NCBI RefSeq assembly: GCF_000691525.1
Contig: NZ_JMDW01000012.1
Coordinates: forward strand, 1 to 64,000
Length of the DNA: 64,000 nucleotides
From: Mycolicibacterium neoaurum ATCC 25795
GTDB lineage: Bacteria; Actinomycetota; Actinomycetes; Mycobacteriales; Mycobacteriaceae
Reading direction: 5' to 3'
The translations under genes were made by a program, and so were the position numbers. Below the pieces are notes generated by a model. That model made no database searches and was not told where the DNA came from. It saw only the letters and a program-made list of their open reading frames with translations. This document shows positions 21,705 through 30,952 of this stretch, in pieces. Position 1 is the first letter of the stretch, and each line of letters starts with the position of its first letter.

Positions 21705-23020
21705 GAATCCGAACCTTCCATGCGAAGCACGCTGTTGATGTCCTGCACCACGTCGAGCTCGGCGAGTGCCTTGACGGTGTCCGACAGGGCGGCGTCGGTG
21801 GCCCGGTGGGTGACGACGACGATGCGCGCGCCACAGGGTTCGCCCTCAGGATCGGTCATGCCTTCCTGGCGGACCTCGGCGATGCTGACCTCGTGCCTGC
21901 TGAACTCGGCAGCCACCGCCGACAGCACACCGGGCTGGTCCTTGACGTTCATGTTCACGTAATAGCGCGTCGGAATGGCGCCGATGGAGGCGATCGGCAG
22001 CTTGGCGTACTTGGACTCCCGCGGTCCGCGGCCACCCTGGACACGGTTGCGCGCGGCCATCACCACATCACCCATCACCGCCGAGGCGGTCGGAGCGCCG
22101 CCGGCACCCTGGCCGTAGAACATCAACCGGCCGGCCGCCTCGGCCTCGACGACCACGGCATTGAAGGCGCCGTTGACCGATGCCAGCGGATGATCCAGCG
22201 GGACGAGCGCCGGGTAGACCCGCGCCGAGACGCGCTGCTTGCCCTTGCCGCTGACCAGCCGTTCGCAGATGGCCAACAGCTTGATGTTGCAGCCGAGCGC
22301 CTTGGCCGAGGCGAAATCTTCGGCGCTGACCTTGGTGATGCCCTCGCGGTAGACATCGTCGGCGGTCACCCTGGTATGGAACGCGATCGATGCCAGGATG
22401 GCGGCCTTCGCCGCGGCGTCGTAGCCCTCCACATCGGCGGTGGGGTCGGCCTCGGCGTAACCGAGCGCGCTGGCATCGGCGAGCGCACTCTCGTACGACG
22501 CACCGGTGTCGTTCATCGCCGAGAGGATGTAGTTGGTGGTGCCGTTGACGATTCCGGCCACTCGCACCACCGAGTCGCCGGCCAGGGACTGGGTCAGCGG
22601 CCGGATGACCGGGATGGCACCGGCCACGGCCGCCTCGAAATAGAGGTCGACGCGGGCCTTCTCGGCGGCCTGGGCCAATTCCCCGGTGGACTGCGCCATC
22701 AGCGCCTTGTTGGCGGTGACCACCGACTTGCCACCCTCCAGGGCGGCCATGATGGCCTTGCGGGCCGGCTCCACCGGACCCATCAGCTCGACGACGATAT
22801 CGACATCGTCGCGCGAGACCAGCTTTTCGATGTCATCGGTGAGCAGTTCCTCGGCCACCCCGCGGTCCTTGGCGACCCGCCGGACACCGATCCCGCGCAA
22901 CTGCAGCGGCGCGCCGATACGTGCCTCCAGGTCCGCCGCACTCTCCTCGATGATGCGCACGACCTCGGTGCCGACATTGCCGAGTCCGAGAACGGCTACT
23001 CCGATTGGCTTCTCACTCAT
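21701..23020 (-). CDS. hom: homoserine dehydrogenase
   Basis: This NAD(P)-dependent enzyme reduces aspartate semialdehyde to homoserine, 439 residues. The Rossmann motif [10 protein letters not shown] is at about 12-21 and the catalytic region is [23 protein letters not shown]-terminal ACT domain (from about 355, [21 protein letters not shown]) is the usual site of threonine feedback. It overlaps lysA by 4 bases upstream and thrC by 4 bases downstream. Also called thrA in M. tuberculosis. Confidence 0.97.
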
Positions 23021-24408
23021 TGACCCACCTCCAGGCTCAGAAGATCCTCGACGGTTTCCCGGCGCAGGATCAGCCGCGCACTTCCGTCTTTGACTGCGAC
23101 CACGGCCGGGCGCCGCAGCAAGTTGTAGCGACTCGACATCGAGTAGCAGTAGGCGCCGGTGGCGGCCACCGCCAGCAGGTCACCGGGCCCCAGGTCCTCG
23201 GATACCCAGGTATCGCGGACGATGATATCGCCACTCTCGCAATGCTTTCCGACGATTCGCGCCAGCACCGCCGGCGCGTCACTGATGCGCGACACCAACC
23301 GGGCGTCGTATTCGGCGTCGTAGAGGGCGGGCCGGATGTTGTCGCTCATCCCGCCGTCGACGCTGACATAACGGCGGTGTTCATCGGCCGAGACGGCGAC
23401 ATCCTTGACGGTGCCCACCTCGTAGAGCGTGATCGTGCCGGGACCGGCGATCGCGCGCCCCGGCTCGACCACCAGCGTCGGGGTCGGCAGGCCTACGGCG
23501 GCCGATTCGTTGGCGACGATGGCCTTGAGTTTGTCGGCAAGTTCCTGCATCGGTGGCGGGTTGTCACTCGGCAGATACGAGATACCCAGTCCCCCACCGA
23601 GATCCAAAATGTCCATTTGTGCTGTCTTCTCGACACCGAACTCGGCGACGATATCGCGCAGCAGCCCGAGCAACCGGCGCGCGGCGATCTCGAAACCCGA
23701 CACATCGAAGATCTGCGAGCCGACGTGGCAGTGCAGACCGACCAGGCGCAGGTTCTCGGTGGCGAATACCCGCCGGACCGCTTCGAGCGCGGCGCCACTG
23801 GCGAGCGACAGCCCGAACTTCTGGTCCTCGTGGGCGGTCGAGATGAATTCGTGGGTGTGGGCCTCCACGCCGGGCGTGACACGGACGAGGACGTCCTGGA
23901 CCACGCCGGCCGCACCGGCGACGGCTTCCAGTCGCTCGATCTCGATCTCGGAATCCACCACGATGTGCCCGACGCCGGCGGCGACCGCAGCGGTCAGCTC
24001 GTCGACCGATTTGTTGTTGCCGTGCACGGTGATCCGCTCAGCCGGGAAGTCCGCGTGCAGGGCCACCGCGAGCTCGCCGCCGGTGGCCACGTCCAGCGAC
24101 AGGCCCTCCTGGTGCACCCAGCGCGCGATCTCGGCGCACAGGAACGCCTTGGATGCGTAGTGCACATGCTCGCCGCCGCCGAAAGCCGAGGCGATCTCGC
24201 GGCAGCGAGACCGGAAGTCGTCCTCGTCGATCACGAACAGCGGAGTGCCGAACTCGGCCGCCAACTCGGCGACGCTGACACCGGCGACGGAGACGACGCC
24301 ATGGTCATCGCGAATCAGGTTCTTCGGCCAGACGTTCGGCGCGAGCAGCATCACCTCGTCAGCGGTCTGCGGTCGGGGTGGCGCACCGGCGCCGGGGTGG
24401 CTGCTCAC
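23017..24408 (-). CDS. lysA: diaminopimelate decarboxylase
   Basis: This PLP enzyme of fold type III makes lysine from meso-diaminopimelate, 463 residues. The PLP lysine is in [11 protein letters not shown], and the substrate-binding segment [11 protein letters not shown] and [10 protein letters not shown] are present. The GTG at 24408 overlaps the argS stop by 4 bases (GTGA). The resulting N-terminus, followed by [10 protein letters not shown], matches mycobacterial LysA. A longer frame upstream is discarded. Confidence 0.97.
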   Translation of the reverse strand: MSSHPGAGAPPRPQTADEVMLLAPNVWPKNLIRDDHGVVSVAGVSVAELAAEFGTPLFVIDEDDFRSRCREIASAFGGGEHVHYASKAFLCAEIARWVHQEGLSLDVATGGELAVALHADFPAERITVHGNNKSVDELTAAVAAGVGHIVVDSEIEIERLEAVAGAAGVVQDVLVRVTPGVEAHTHEFISTAHEDQKFGLSLASGAALEAVRRVFATENLRLVGLHCHVGSQIFDVSGFEIAARRLLGLLRDIVAEFGVEKTAQMDILDLGGGLGISYLPSDNPPPMQELADKLKAIVANESAAVGLPTPTLVVEPGRAIAGPGTITLYEVGTVKDVAVSADEHRRYVSVDGGMSDNIRPALYDAEYDARLVSRISDAPAVLARIVGKHCESGDIIVRDTWVSEDLGPGDLLAVAATGAYCYSMSSRYNLLRRPAVVAVKDGSARLILRRETVEDLLSLEVGQ

Positions 24409-26057
24409 ATGCGCTCCGGCGCACTGACTCCGAGAATGGCCAGCCCGTTGGCGATCGTCTGCCGGGTGGCCTCGCACAGCGCAAGGCGCGCGGCGTTCAG
24501 GTCGGTGGGATCTTCGTCGCCCTGGGGCAGCACCCGGCAAGAATCGTAGAACCGGTGGTAATCACCGGCCAGATCCTCCAGGTAACGGCACACGCGGTGC
24601 GGTTCCCGCAGCGTGGCGGCGGTTTTCAGGATCCGGCCGAACTCACCGATATTGCGCATCAGGGTGGCTTCGCGGTCATGGGTCAGCAGATCCAGATGGG
24701 AAGTATCGGCGGACAGGCCCAGTTCGGCAGCGCTGCGGGCCAATGCCGACAGCCGCGCGTGCGCGTATTGCACGTAGTAGACCGGGTTCTCGTTGGACGC
24801 GCTGGCCCACAAGCCGAGGTCGATATCGATCGGGCTGTTGACCGAGGACCGGATCAGCACATAGCGAGCGGCGTCGACACCGATCGCGTCGACCAGGTCG
24901 TCGAGGGTGATTACGGTGCCGGCCCGCTTGCTCATCCGCACCGGCTGGCCGTCGCGGACCAGGTTGACCATCTGCCCGATGAGCACCTCGACGGTGGCCG
25001 GATCGTCACCGAGTGCGGCGGCAGCGGCCTTCAGCCGTGCGATGTAGCCGTGGTGATCGGCACCGAGCATGTAGATGCACAGGGTGAAGCCGCGCTCGCG
25101 CTTGTCCAGGTAGTAGGCGAGGTCCCCGGCGACGTAGGCCGGGTTGCCGTCGCTCTTGATGACCACTCGGTCCTTGTCGTCGCCGAATTCGGTGGTGCGC
25201 AACCAGGTTGCGCCGTCCTTCTCGTAGATGGCGCCGTTGTCACGCAGCCGCTGGATGGCCTGCTCCACCCGGCCCGAGGTGTGCATCGAGTCTTCGTGGG
25301 TGTAGACGTCGAAGTCGGTGCCGAATTCGTGCAGGGATTTCTTGATGTGCGCGAACATCAGGTCCACGCCGATGGAGCGGAAGGTCTCCTGCTGCTGCTC
25401 GGCGGGCTGGCTCAGCACATCGGGGGCTTGCGCCACGATCGCGGCGGCGATATCGCTGATGTAGCTGCCTGCGTAACCGTCCTCGGGGGCGGGCTCGCCC
25501 TTCGCGGCGGCGACCAGCGAGCGGGCGAACCGGTCGATCTGCGCGCCGTGATCATTGAAGTAGTACTCCCGGGTGACCGCGGCACCCTGTGTGCTCAGCA
25601 GTCGGCCCAGCGCGTCACCGACGGCGGCCCAACGGGTGCCGCCGATGTGGATCGGCCCGGTCGGGTTGGCCGAGACGAACTCCAGGTTGATCACCTGATC
25701 GGCCAGCTCGGTCGAGTGGCCGTAATCGGCGCCGGCGGCCAGCACGTTGGTGACGACGACACCCTGCGCCGACGCCTCGATGCGCAGATTGACGAAGCCC
25801 GGTCCGGCGATCTCGGCCGCGGCGATACCGTCGGCGTCGGTCAGCGCGGCGGCCAGCCAGCCGGCGAGCTCGCGCGGGTTGACCCCGACCTTCTTGCCCA
25901 GCTGAAGTGCGAGGTTGGTGGCGTAATCGCCGTGTTCAGGGTTGCGCGGGCGCTCGACGGTGATGGTGTCGGGCAGCGCGCTGGTGTCGAGGCTGTGCTC
26001 GGCCAGGACCGCGGCGGCGGTGGCCTTGAGCAGGGCGGCCAGATCGGCAGGTGTCAC
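24405..26057 (-). CDS. argS: arginyl-tRNA synthetase
   Basis: This class I aminoacyl-tRNA synthetase charges tRNA-Arg, 550 residues. The HIGH-type motif is [11 protein letters not shown] and the KMSKS-type motif is VRMSKRAGT. The C-terminus ends in the conserved GVSAPERM. The start is GTG with no evident Shine-Dalgarno sequence. A TAGGAT element 8 bases upstream suggests a leaderless message. It heads the five-gene operon and is divergent from a tRNA-Arg gene about 100 bases away. Confidence 0.97.
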   Translation of the reverse strand: MTPADLAALLKATAAAVLAEHSLDTSALPDTITVERPRNPEHGDYATNLALQLGKKVGVNPRELAGWLAAALTDADGIAAAEIAGPGFVNLRIEASAQGVVVTNVLAAGADYGHSTELADQVINLEFVSANPTGPIHIGGTRWAAVGDALGRLLSTQGAAVTREYYFNDHGAQIDRFARSLVAAAKGEPAPEDGYAGSYISDIAAAIVAQAPDVLSQPAEQQQETFRSIGVDLMFAHIKKSLHEFGTDFDVYTHEDSMHTSGRVEQAIQRLRDNGAIYEKDGATWLRTTEFGDDKDRVVIKSDGNPAYVAGDLAYYLDKRERGFTLCIYMLGADHHGYIARLKAAAAALGDDPATVEVLIGQMVNLVRDGQPVRMSKRAGTVITLDDLVDAIGVDAARYVLIRSSVNSPIDIDLGLWASASNENPVYYVQYAHARLSALARSAAELGLSADTSHLDLLTHDREATLMRNIGEFGRILKTAATLREPHRVCRYLEDLAGDYHRFYDSCRVLPQGDEDPTDLNAARLALCEATRQTIANGLAILGVSAPERM

Positions 26058-26065
26058 GAGGGACC

Positions 26066-26071
26066 ATCCTA
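26066..26071 (-). promoter_or_regulatory. candidate -10 for leaderless argS mRNA
   Basis: TAGGAT on the minus strand lies 8 bases before the argS GTG. No ribosome binding site is present between them (GGTCCCTC). This fits a transcription start at or next to the start codon. The -35 region is not convincing. Confidence 0.4.
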
Positions 26072-26159
26072 TGGTGCGGGGTCCTCAGGTCCCGAATCCA
26101 TTACCGGTTGGAGATGGGTTACGCTATGCACGCCCAACGGCGCAGCACCAGTTGCTCGC

Positions 26160-26235
26160 GCCCCCGTAGCTCAGGGGATAGAGCGTCTGCCTCCGGAGCA
26201 GAAGGCCGCAGGTTCGAATCCTGCCGGGGGCACCA
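26160..26235 (+). tRNA. tRNA-Arg (anticodon CCG)
   Basis: The acceptor stem GCCCCCG (26160-26166) pairs with CGGGGGC (26225-26231). The D arm AGCTCAGGGG, the anticodon stem-loop TCTGC-CTCCGGA-GCAGA and the T arm GGTTCGAATCC are all present, and CCA is encoded. The loop reads CT-CCG-GA, so the anticodon is CCG and it decodes CGG, a frequent Arg codon in this G+C-rich genome. A TACGCT hexamer at 26120 may be its -10. A terminator hairpin follows. Confidence 0.97.
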
Positions 26236-26251
26236 GTCTTTTACGACAATC

Positions 26252-26291
26252 AAGACCGCGACCCCACCTCGGGTCCGCGGTCTTCTTGTTT
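26252..26291 (+). terminator. rho-independent-type terminator after tRNA-Arg
   Basis: AAGACCGCG-ACCC (26252-26264) pairs with GGGT-CGCGGTCTT (26271-26284) around a 6-base loop with one bulged C. A T-rich tract CTTGTTTTC follows. It lies 17 bases beyond the tRNA CCA end. Confidence 0.8.
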
Positions 26292-26326
26292 TCACCCGCA
26301 CTCTCGGCGATGACCCCGCGGTGCGT

Positions 26327-26382
26327 CGAGTGTGAACCTGCTGCGGTTCAGCGGCTGATTTTCCGCAGCGGATTCACACTCG
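26327..26382. repeat. 20-base inverted repeat
   Basis: The arms 26327-26346 (starting CGAGTGTGAA) and 26363-26382 (ending TTCACACTCG) match at 18 of 20 positions around a 16-base loop. The element lies 12 bases from the stop of the cyclotransferase-like gene, which ends from the other side. It probably terminates that transcript. It could also be a member of a dispersed hairpin family. Confidence 0.65.
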
Positions 26383-26394
26383 GCGGCCTGGCGC

Positions 26395-27156
26395 CTACCC
26401 CAGTAGCACCCGGTAACTCTGCGGCCAGTCCTTGCCGCTGATCAGGTACTCGTTGCCGGCGATATGGGCGATACCGCTGACCACCTGTCTGTTGCGGTCG
26501 CGCTGATCGGAGTTCCACAGGTTGGAAACGTCGGCGACCAGGTTCACCGCGCCGCTGCTCGGGTCGATGCGTAGGAAGGTGTCCTGCGGCCAGCCGGCCG
26601 CCCATACCTGACCATCCACGCATTCCAGTTCGTTGAGACCCCGCACCGGCAGCCCGTCGCGGGTGACCCGCACGTTGCCGATCTCGGTGAACGACGGATC
26701 GAAGAAGCGGAGCCGGTCGCTGCCGTCACTGACGACGAATCGGTTGCCGTCGTGACACAGCCCCCACGCCTCGCCCGCCAGCGGGATCTCCCGGCGCACG
26801 GTCAGGGTGGCCTTGTCCCATTCGAGGATGACGCCGTCGCGGTAGGTGAGCTGCCAGATGGTGTCGCCGACGATGGCGATGCCCTCGCTCCAATAGTCGT
26901 CGGGCAGCGCCGTCGAACGCAGGACCGCCCCGGTGCCGGGATCGATCTGGCGCAGCTGGGACTTGCCCACCTCACCGGTGGCCTCGTAGAGCGCCGGGCC
27001 GTCGAACTCCAGACCCTCGCTGTAGGCGCCGGGATCATGCGGCATCGTCGAGACGATGGTCGGGACGATCACCGGCACCGCCTCGGCCTGCGCCTGGGGT
27101 GAGGCGAGCACGCCGCCGCCCACCATCACCATGGCCAGCACCAGCGCCCGCATCAT
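26395..27156 (-). CDS. secreted glutaminyl-peptide cyclotransferase-like beta-propeller protein
   Basis: This 253-residue protein has an N-terminal signal peptide (about 1-24, ending SPQAQA). The rest resembles the bacterial/plant-type glutaminyl cyclase family: VVSTMPHDPGAYSEGLEFDG, WSEGIAIVGDTIWQLTYRDG, VRGLNELECVDGQVWAAGW. These enzymes convert N-terminal Gln to pyroglutamate on exported peptides. It stands alone, divergent from a small secreted protein. The assignment to the family is fairly strong, the substrate unknown. Confidence 0.82.
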   Translation of the reverse strand: MMRALVLAMVMVGGGVLASPQAQAEAVPVIVPTIVSTMPHDPGAYSEGLEFDGPALYEATGEVGKSQLRQIDPGTGAVLRSTALPDDYWSEGIAIVGDTIWQLTYRDGVILEWDKATLTVRREIPLAGEAWGLCHDGNRFVVSDGSDRLRFFDPSFTEIGNVRVTRDGLPVRGLNELECVDGQVWAAGWPQDTFLRIDPSSGAVNLVADVSNLWNSDQRDRNRQVVSGIAHIAGNEYLISGKDWPQSYRVLLG

Positions 27157-27567
27157 GGATCTGTTCTACCCGAGATCACCCACATCCAGGTAGACCATGG
27201 TGGCCACCGGATGGCCTCAGCTTCATCCCAGTGTCCTGACATGAATCGCTCGGCCTGCTGTGGTGTGTCCTGGGACACGCCATCGGAGGTGCCGGACTCT
27301 CCACGGCGCCCGGCAGCCCTGGGGCAGCGTCAAACACTTTGCTGTGAGGGTCTTTTCGTCGCGGCGGACGGTGCCCTCGGACCACCGTGGACCGGCATCC
27401 CCCAAACCAGGAGCGACGTGGAACACACAGGGAGAACACTGTTTTCTGATCCTTAACCGACGATTTCTTGCCAGATCCTTGAAAAGCGCCGTCTCGGGTC
27501 GCTGTGAGCCCATCGGTGTCCGTACTTTCCGTTATCAGTCCCACGACACACGACGATCGGAGCATCA
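27157..27567. other. 411-base intergenic region with a short palindrome
   Basis: No gene is supported between the divergent cyclotransferase-like gene and the small secreted protein. Short open frames here have Arg/Pro-rich compositions of shadow type and no ribosome binding sites. GTGTCC-TG-GGACAC (27265-27278) is a perfect 6-base palindrome that could be an operator. The part nearest the plus-strand gene (27430-27560) is less G+C-rich and probably holds its promoter. Confidence 0.4.
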
Positions 27568-27924
27568 ATGACCAAACACCTCGTCCTCTCGGCACTGGGC
27601 GTACTGGGTGCGGGCGCGCTGCTCAGCCTCGGCGGCGGCGTGGCCGGCGCCAGCATCAACCAGCTCTCGCCCAGCCCGGGCGTCACCATCGATACACCGG
27701 CGTTCAAAGGCCAGAACGCGGTACGGAACGCGCCGATCGGCGAAGTGACGGCCCAAGGTTCGGTGATCGACTGCAAGATCGACGTGGTGTGCGCAGACGG
27801 CAAGGTCGGCGACACCGTCCAGGCCGCGGAGGGCTCGTCGAAGGCCACGCCGTTCGGGGTCGGCAAGAACGCCAAGTTCATGGAGAACCCGCCGATGGGC
27901 AACTGGGACGAGAAGCTGCACTGA
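27568..27924 (+). CDS. small secreted protein of unknown function
   Basis: The 118-residue product has a clear signal peptide, with cleavage likely after AGA at about residue 28. The mature part is polar, about 90 residues. It has two Cys in VIDCKIDVVCADGK that could form a disulfide outside the cell. CGGAG lies 5-6 bases upstream of the ATG. I do not recognise a named family. It converges with the F420-type oxidoreductase, with a gap of about 50 bases. Confidence 0.75.
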   Translation: MTKHLVLSALGVLGAGALLSLGGGVAGASINQLSPSPGVTIDTPAFKGQNAVRNAPIGEVTAQGSVIDCKIDVVCADGKVGDTVQAAEGSSKATPFGVGKNAKFMENPPMGNWDEKLH

Positions 27925-27976
27925 CCCGTTCGCGGTGCGGTCGCGGTGTGCATGGGCACGGCGCGACCGCGCCGCG

Positions 27977-28867
27977 TCACAAGGCGGCGACGACCTCGGC
28001 GACCCGGTGCACCTGTTCGATGTCATCCGAGGTCGGGATCAGGTGCACCTCGTCGGTGCCGATGGCCGCGAAACGACGCAAGACTTCCGCCAACTCCTCG
28101 GGGCTACCCGACCAACCGGTCGTCGGCGCCATCGCATCGACGAACTCGGCCGGGATCCAATTCATATAGCGCAGTAGATGGCGGCGCACCTGCGCGCGGG
28201 CCGCCTCCGGCTCACCGATCGCGAACCAGAACGACGTCGCCAGATGGGGTTTGGGCCTGCCTGCTTCGGCCCACGCCGTCCTGGCGACATCGAACAGCTC
28301 GTTCTGCTTGTCGAGGTCGAGGTCCAGGGTGGTTCCGGCCAGACCGGCGGCCCAACCGGCAGCGCTGCGCAAGGTTTTCGGCCCGATCGTGCCGATCATC
28401 AACTCGGGGCCACCGTCCTGAACCGGAGCGGGCCCGACCGGCAGCACCGAATCGGTGACCTTCTCCCCCGCCCAGACCCGCTGCATCACCGCGATCCGCT
28501 CGTTCATCCCCCGGATCGTCTGGGTCGCCGGATCGGCGCCGGCGGCGAGGTAGTCCTCATGCCGGCCACCCACCCCCAGACCGACCGTCAGCCGCCCGCC
28601 ACTGAGCACATCACCGGTGGCCAGAGACTTGGCCAGCGCCACCGGATTGTGCAGCTGGGGCACGATCACCGTCGTCACCAGCCGCACCCGTTCGGTCCAC
28701 GCCGCAACCGCGCCGAGCAGGGTCAGTGAATCCGGGTTGTCGAAAGCGACGCGTTCACCCCAGCACAGCGACGAGAAGGGGCCCTCGTCGATCACTTCGG
28801 CCCATGTCCGCAGGGTTGCCGCATCCAGGTCCGGTTCCATCACCGGCATCGTCATTCCGACTCGCAC
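27977..28867 (-). CDS. LLM-class F420-dependent oxidoreductase
   Basis: This luciferase-like TIM-barrel protein of 296 residues belongs to the group that uses coenzyme F420 in mycobacteria. Typical segments are FSSLCWGERVAFDNPD, RVRLVTTVIVPQLHNPV and GDVLSGGRLTVGLGVGGR. The GTG at 28867 (VRVGMTMPVMEP) gives the usual family N-terminus. An upstream ATG at 28894 is possible. The substrate is unknown. It is divergent from the histidine kinase gene. Confidence 0.87.
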   Translation of the reverse strand: MRVGMTMPVMEPDLDAATLRTWAEVIDEGPFSSLCWGERVAFDNPDSLTLLGAVAAWTERVRLVTTVIVPQLHNPVALAKSLATGDVLSGGRLTVGLGVGGRHEDYLAAGADPATQTIRGMNERIAVMQRVWAGEKVTDSVLPVGPAPVQDGGPELMIGTIGPKTLRSAAGWAAGLAGTTLDLDLDKQNELFDVARTAWAEAGRPKPHLATSFWFAIGEPEAARAQVRRHLLRYMNWIPAEFVDAMAPTTGWSGSPEELAEVLRRFAAIGTDEVHLIPTSDDIEQVHRVAEVVAAL

Positions 28868-28911
28868 GTCGGCGATTCTGGCACGCGGTGCCATCCGCCA
28901 CGGCGAAAACC

Positions 28912-28925
28912 GGGGGTTAACCCCC
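28912..28925. promoter_or_regulatory. perfect 14-base palindrome GGGGGTTAACCCCC
   Basis: The palindrome lies 45 bases from the oxidoreductase start and 58 bases from the histidine kinase start, in the shared intergenic region. It is a candidate operator, perhaps for the LuxR-type regulator encoded by the downstream gene pair. There is no direct evidence beyond symmetry and position. Confidence 0.4.
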
Positions 28926-28983
28926 ACCGGGCCGGCGGGGAAACGCGGTGTCCTCCCGGCTCGGCAGTCCATAGGTTGTTCCC

Positions 28984-30291
28984 ATGGTCGCAATAAGCCC
29001 CGAGCAACCGGTCACCGATGTCGTGGAAGCACCGGCCCGTCGTCGCATCGAACACATCGGAATCGTGCCGACGGCCTCGATGCTCACCAACGCCTTCCTG
29101 GCCATCGTGTGGTTCTGGATCCCGGTGACCATCGTCATCATCGGGGTGTCGTCGATCTTCTCGATCATCGGCTTCCTGATATCGGCGGTTGTCTTCGTCT
29201 ATCTGATGCGTGCGGTCGAATGGGTCGAGCGGATACGCAGCGAAGCGGTGTTCGGCATGCAGATCCCGGTACCGCCGCGGCCGCTCACCGGTTACACCGG
29301 AATTCAGGGATGGGCCCATCAGCTGTGGCTCGATTTCAGCGGCGCCCGCTTCTGGAAGGCCACCGCGCAGCACTTCCTGCGCATGATCTACGACTTGATC
29401 GCGGTGGGTATGGCAACCGCCCTGCTGGGCTTTGCCTTCCTCGGGCCCGCGGCCGCAATGGCGGTCCAGCGCAGCGATGCCGACGCCGGACTCGGATTCA
29501 TCTCGCCCCCGCTGTCCTGGGTGCTCGCCATCCTCGCCGCCGTCGCCGCGGTCGCCATCCTGGTGCTAGCGCCTGCCCTCGATGCGCGCATCGACCGCTG
29601 GTTGCTGGCCGCCTCGCCCACCGCGGCGCTCAAGCACGAGGTGCGAGCGCTGTCGCGAGCCCGGCAGGGGGCACTCACCTCGGCGCAGACCGAAAGGCAT
29701 CGCATCGAGCGCGATCTGCATGACAGCGTACAACCCCGGCTGGTATCCCTGGCGATGACGATCGGGCTGGCACAGACGAAACTGGACAGTGATCCTCCGG
29801 CCGCCCGCACGCTGATCGCCGAGGCGCATACCGAAGCGATGAGCGCGCTCGCAGAACTACGCAACGTGGTACGGGGTATCGCGCCGACCATTCTGTCCGA
29901 CCGTGGCCTGGACGCCGCGCTCTCGGCCGTGGTGCAGCGCACCGAGATCGCCGGTGTGCCGACCACACTCGACATCAATCTGCCGCACCGCCTCCCCGCC
30001 GAGATCGAGGCATGCGCGTACTTCGTGGTGGCCGAAGCACTGACCAACGTGGCCAAACACGCCGAGGCGGGCCAGGCGGTCGTCACGGTCCGCCTCGACC
30101 CGATATCGAACGCGCTGTATGTCACCGTGTTCGACGATGGACGCGGTGGCGCCCAGGTCGGTGTCGACGAGGACGCCACCGGGCTGCGCGGTCTGGCCGA
30201 ACGGGTGCGGGCCGCCCGCGGCACATTCGAGGTCTCCAGCCCCGCAACGGGTCCCACGATCGTGACGGCGGTGCTGCCATGCGCATCGTGA
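28984..30291 (+). CDS. sensor histidine kinase with membrane sensor domain (HisKA_3 type)
   Basis: This two-component kinase is 435 residues. The N-terminal half contains about four membrane segments (about 35-75 and 135-200) arranged as in the 'putative sensor' domain family. The phosphoacceptor His246 is in ERHRIERDLHDSVQPRL, typical of NarL/DesK-type kinases, and the ATPase domain has FDDGRGG and GLRGLAERV. It overlaps the response regulator gene by 13 bases, so the two form a pair. Confidence 0.93.
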   Translation: MVAISPEQPVTDVVEAPARRRIEHIGIVPTASMLTNAFLAIVWFWIPVTIVIIGVSSIFSIIGFLISAVVFVYLMRAVEWVERIRSEAVFGMQIPVPPRPLTGYTGIQGWAHQLWLDFSGARFWKATAQHFLRMIYDLIAVGMATALLGFAFLGPAAAMAVQRSDADAGLGFISPPLSWVLAILAAVAAVAILVLAPALDARIDRWLLAASPTAALKHEVRALSRARQGALTSAQTERHRIERDLHDSVQPRLVSLAMTIGLAQTKLDSDPPAARTLIAEAHTEAMSALAELRNVVRGIAPTILSDRGLDAALSAVVQRTEIAGVPTTLDINLPHRLPAEIEACAYFVVAEALTNVAKHAEAGQAVVTVRLDPISNALYVTVFDDGRGGAQVGVDEDATGLRGLAERVRAARGTFEVSSPATGPTIVTAVLPCAS

Positions 30292-30923
30292 TCGCCGAGG
30301 ATTCGGCGCTGCTGCGGGCCGGGATCGAACGCATCCTTGCCGACGCCGGCCACGAGATCGTCGCCGGGGTGCCCGATGCCACCGAACTGCTGCGCATCGT
30401 CAACGAGCACCGCCCACAGCTGGCCATCCTGGATGTCCGGATGCCGCCGACCTTCACCGACGAAGGGATCCGCGCCGCCGCACTGCTGCGTTCGCAGAAT
30501 CCGGACTCACCGGTGCTCGTCCTTTCGCATTATGTCGAGGAGCGTTACGCCGCCGATCTGATCGCCTCGGATACAAAGGGTTTCGGCTATCTGCTGAAGG
30601 ACCGGGTCGCCGATGTTCCCGCATTCCTCGACGCGGTCGAGGTGGTGGGGTCGGGTGGCACGGTGCTCGACCCGGAGGTGGTGTCCCAGATCCTGGTCCG
30701 CTCCCGCAAGCGCGCCGCTCTGGACGCGTTGACCCCACGCGAACGAGAGGTGCTCCAACTGATGGCCGAGGGCAAGACCAACTCGGCCATCGCTGCGGCC
30801 CTGTACATCTCGGTGGGTTCGGCCGAGAAACACATCGCGTCGATCTTCACCAAGCTGGCTCTTGCGCCCGATGACAGCGAGAACCGGCGCGTACTTGCCG
30901 TGCTGCGCTACCTGGAATCCTGA
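30279..30923 (+). CDS. LuxR/NarL-family response regulator
   Basis: The 214-residue protein has a receiver domain (about 1-120) with phosphoacceptor Asp52 in LAILDVRMPP. A C-terminal LuxR helix-turn-helix (LTPREREVLQLMAEGKTNSAIAAAL, about 150-205) follows. The ATG at 30279 lies inside the 3' end of the kinase gene, so translation is likely coupled. It should control its own cluster, including the DUF4097 gene 29 bases downstream. Confidence 0.94.
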   Translation: MRIVIAEDSALLRAGIERILADAGHEIVAGVPDATELLRIVNEHRPQLAILDVRMPPTFTDEGIRAAALLRSQNPDSPVLVLSHYVEERYAADLIASDTKGFGYLLKDRVADVPAFLDAVEVVGSGGTVLDPEVVSQILVRSRKRAALDALTPREREVLQLMAEGKTNSAIAAALYISVGSAEKHIASIFTKLALAPDDSENRRVLAVLRYLES

Positions 30924-30952
30924 TCCGCTCCGCACAACCCGAGAGGGATATC

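Noticed and set aside
26160..26235. tRNA-Arg as a phage or island attachment site
   Set aside because: There is no integrase, no duplicated tRNA 3' end within the window, and the flanking genes keep the usual mycobacterial order.
27176..27595. Minus- and plus-strand frames of 80-140 codons in the gap between the two secreted genes
   Set aside because: They have no ribosome binding sites, no recognisable domains, composition of shadow type, and several run into the start of the small secreted gene.
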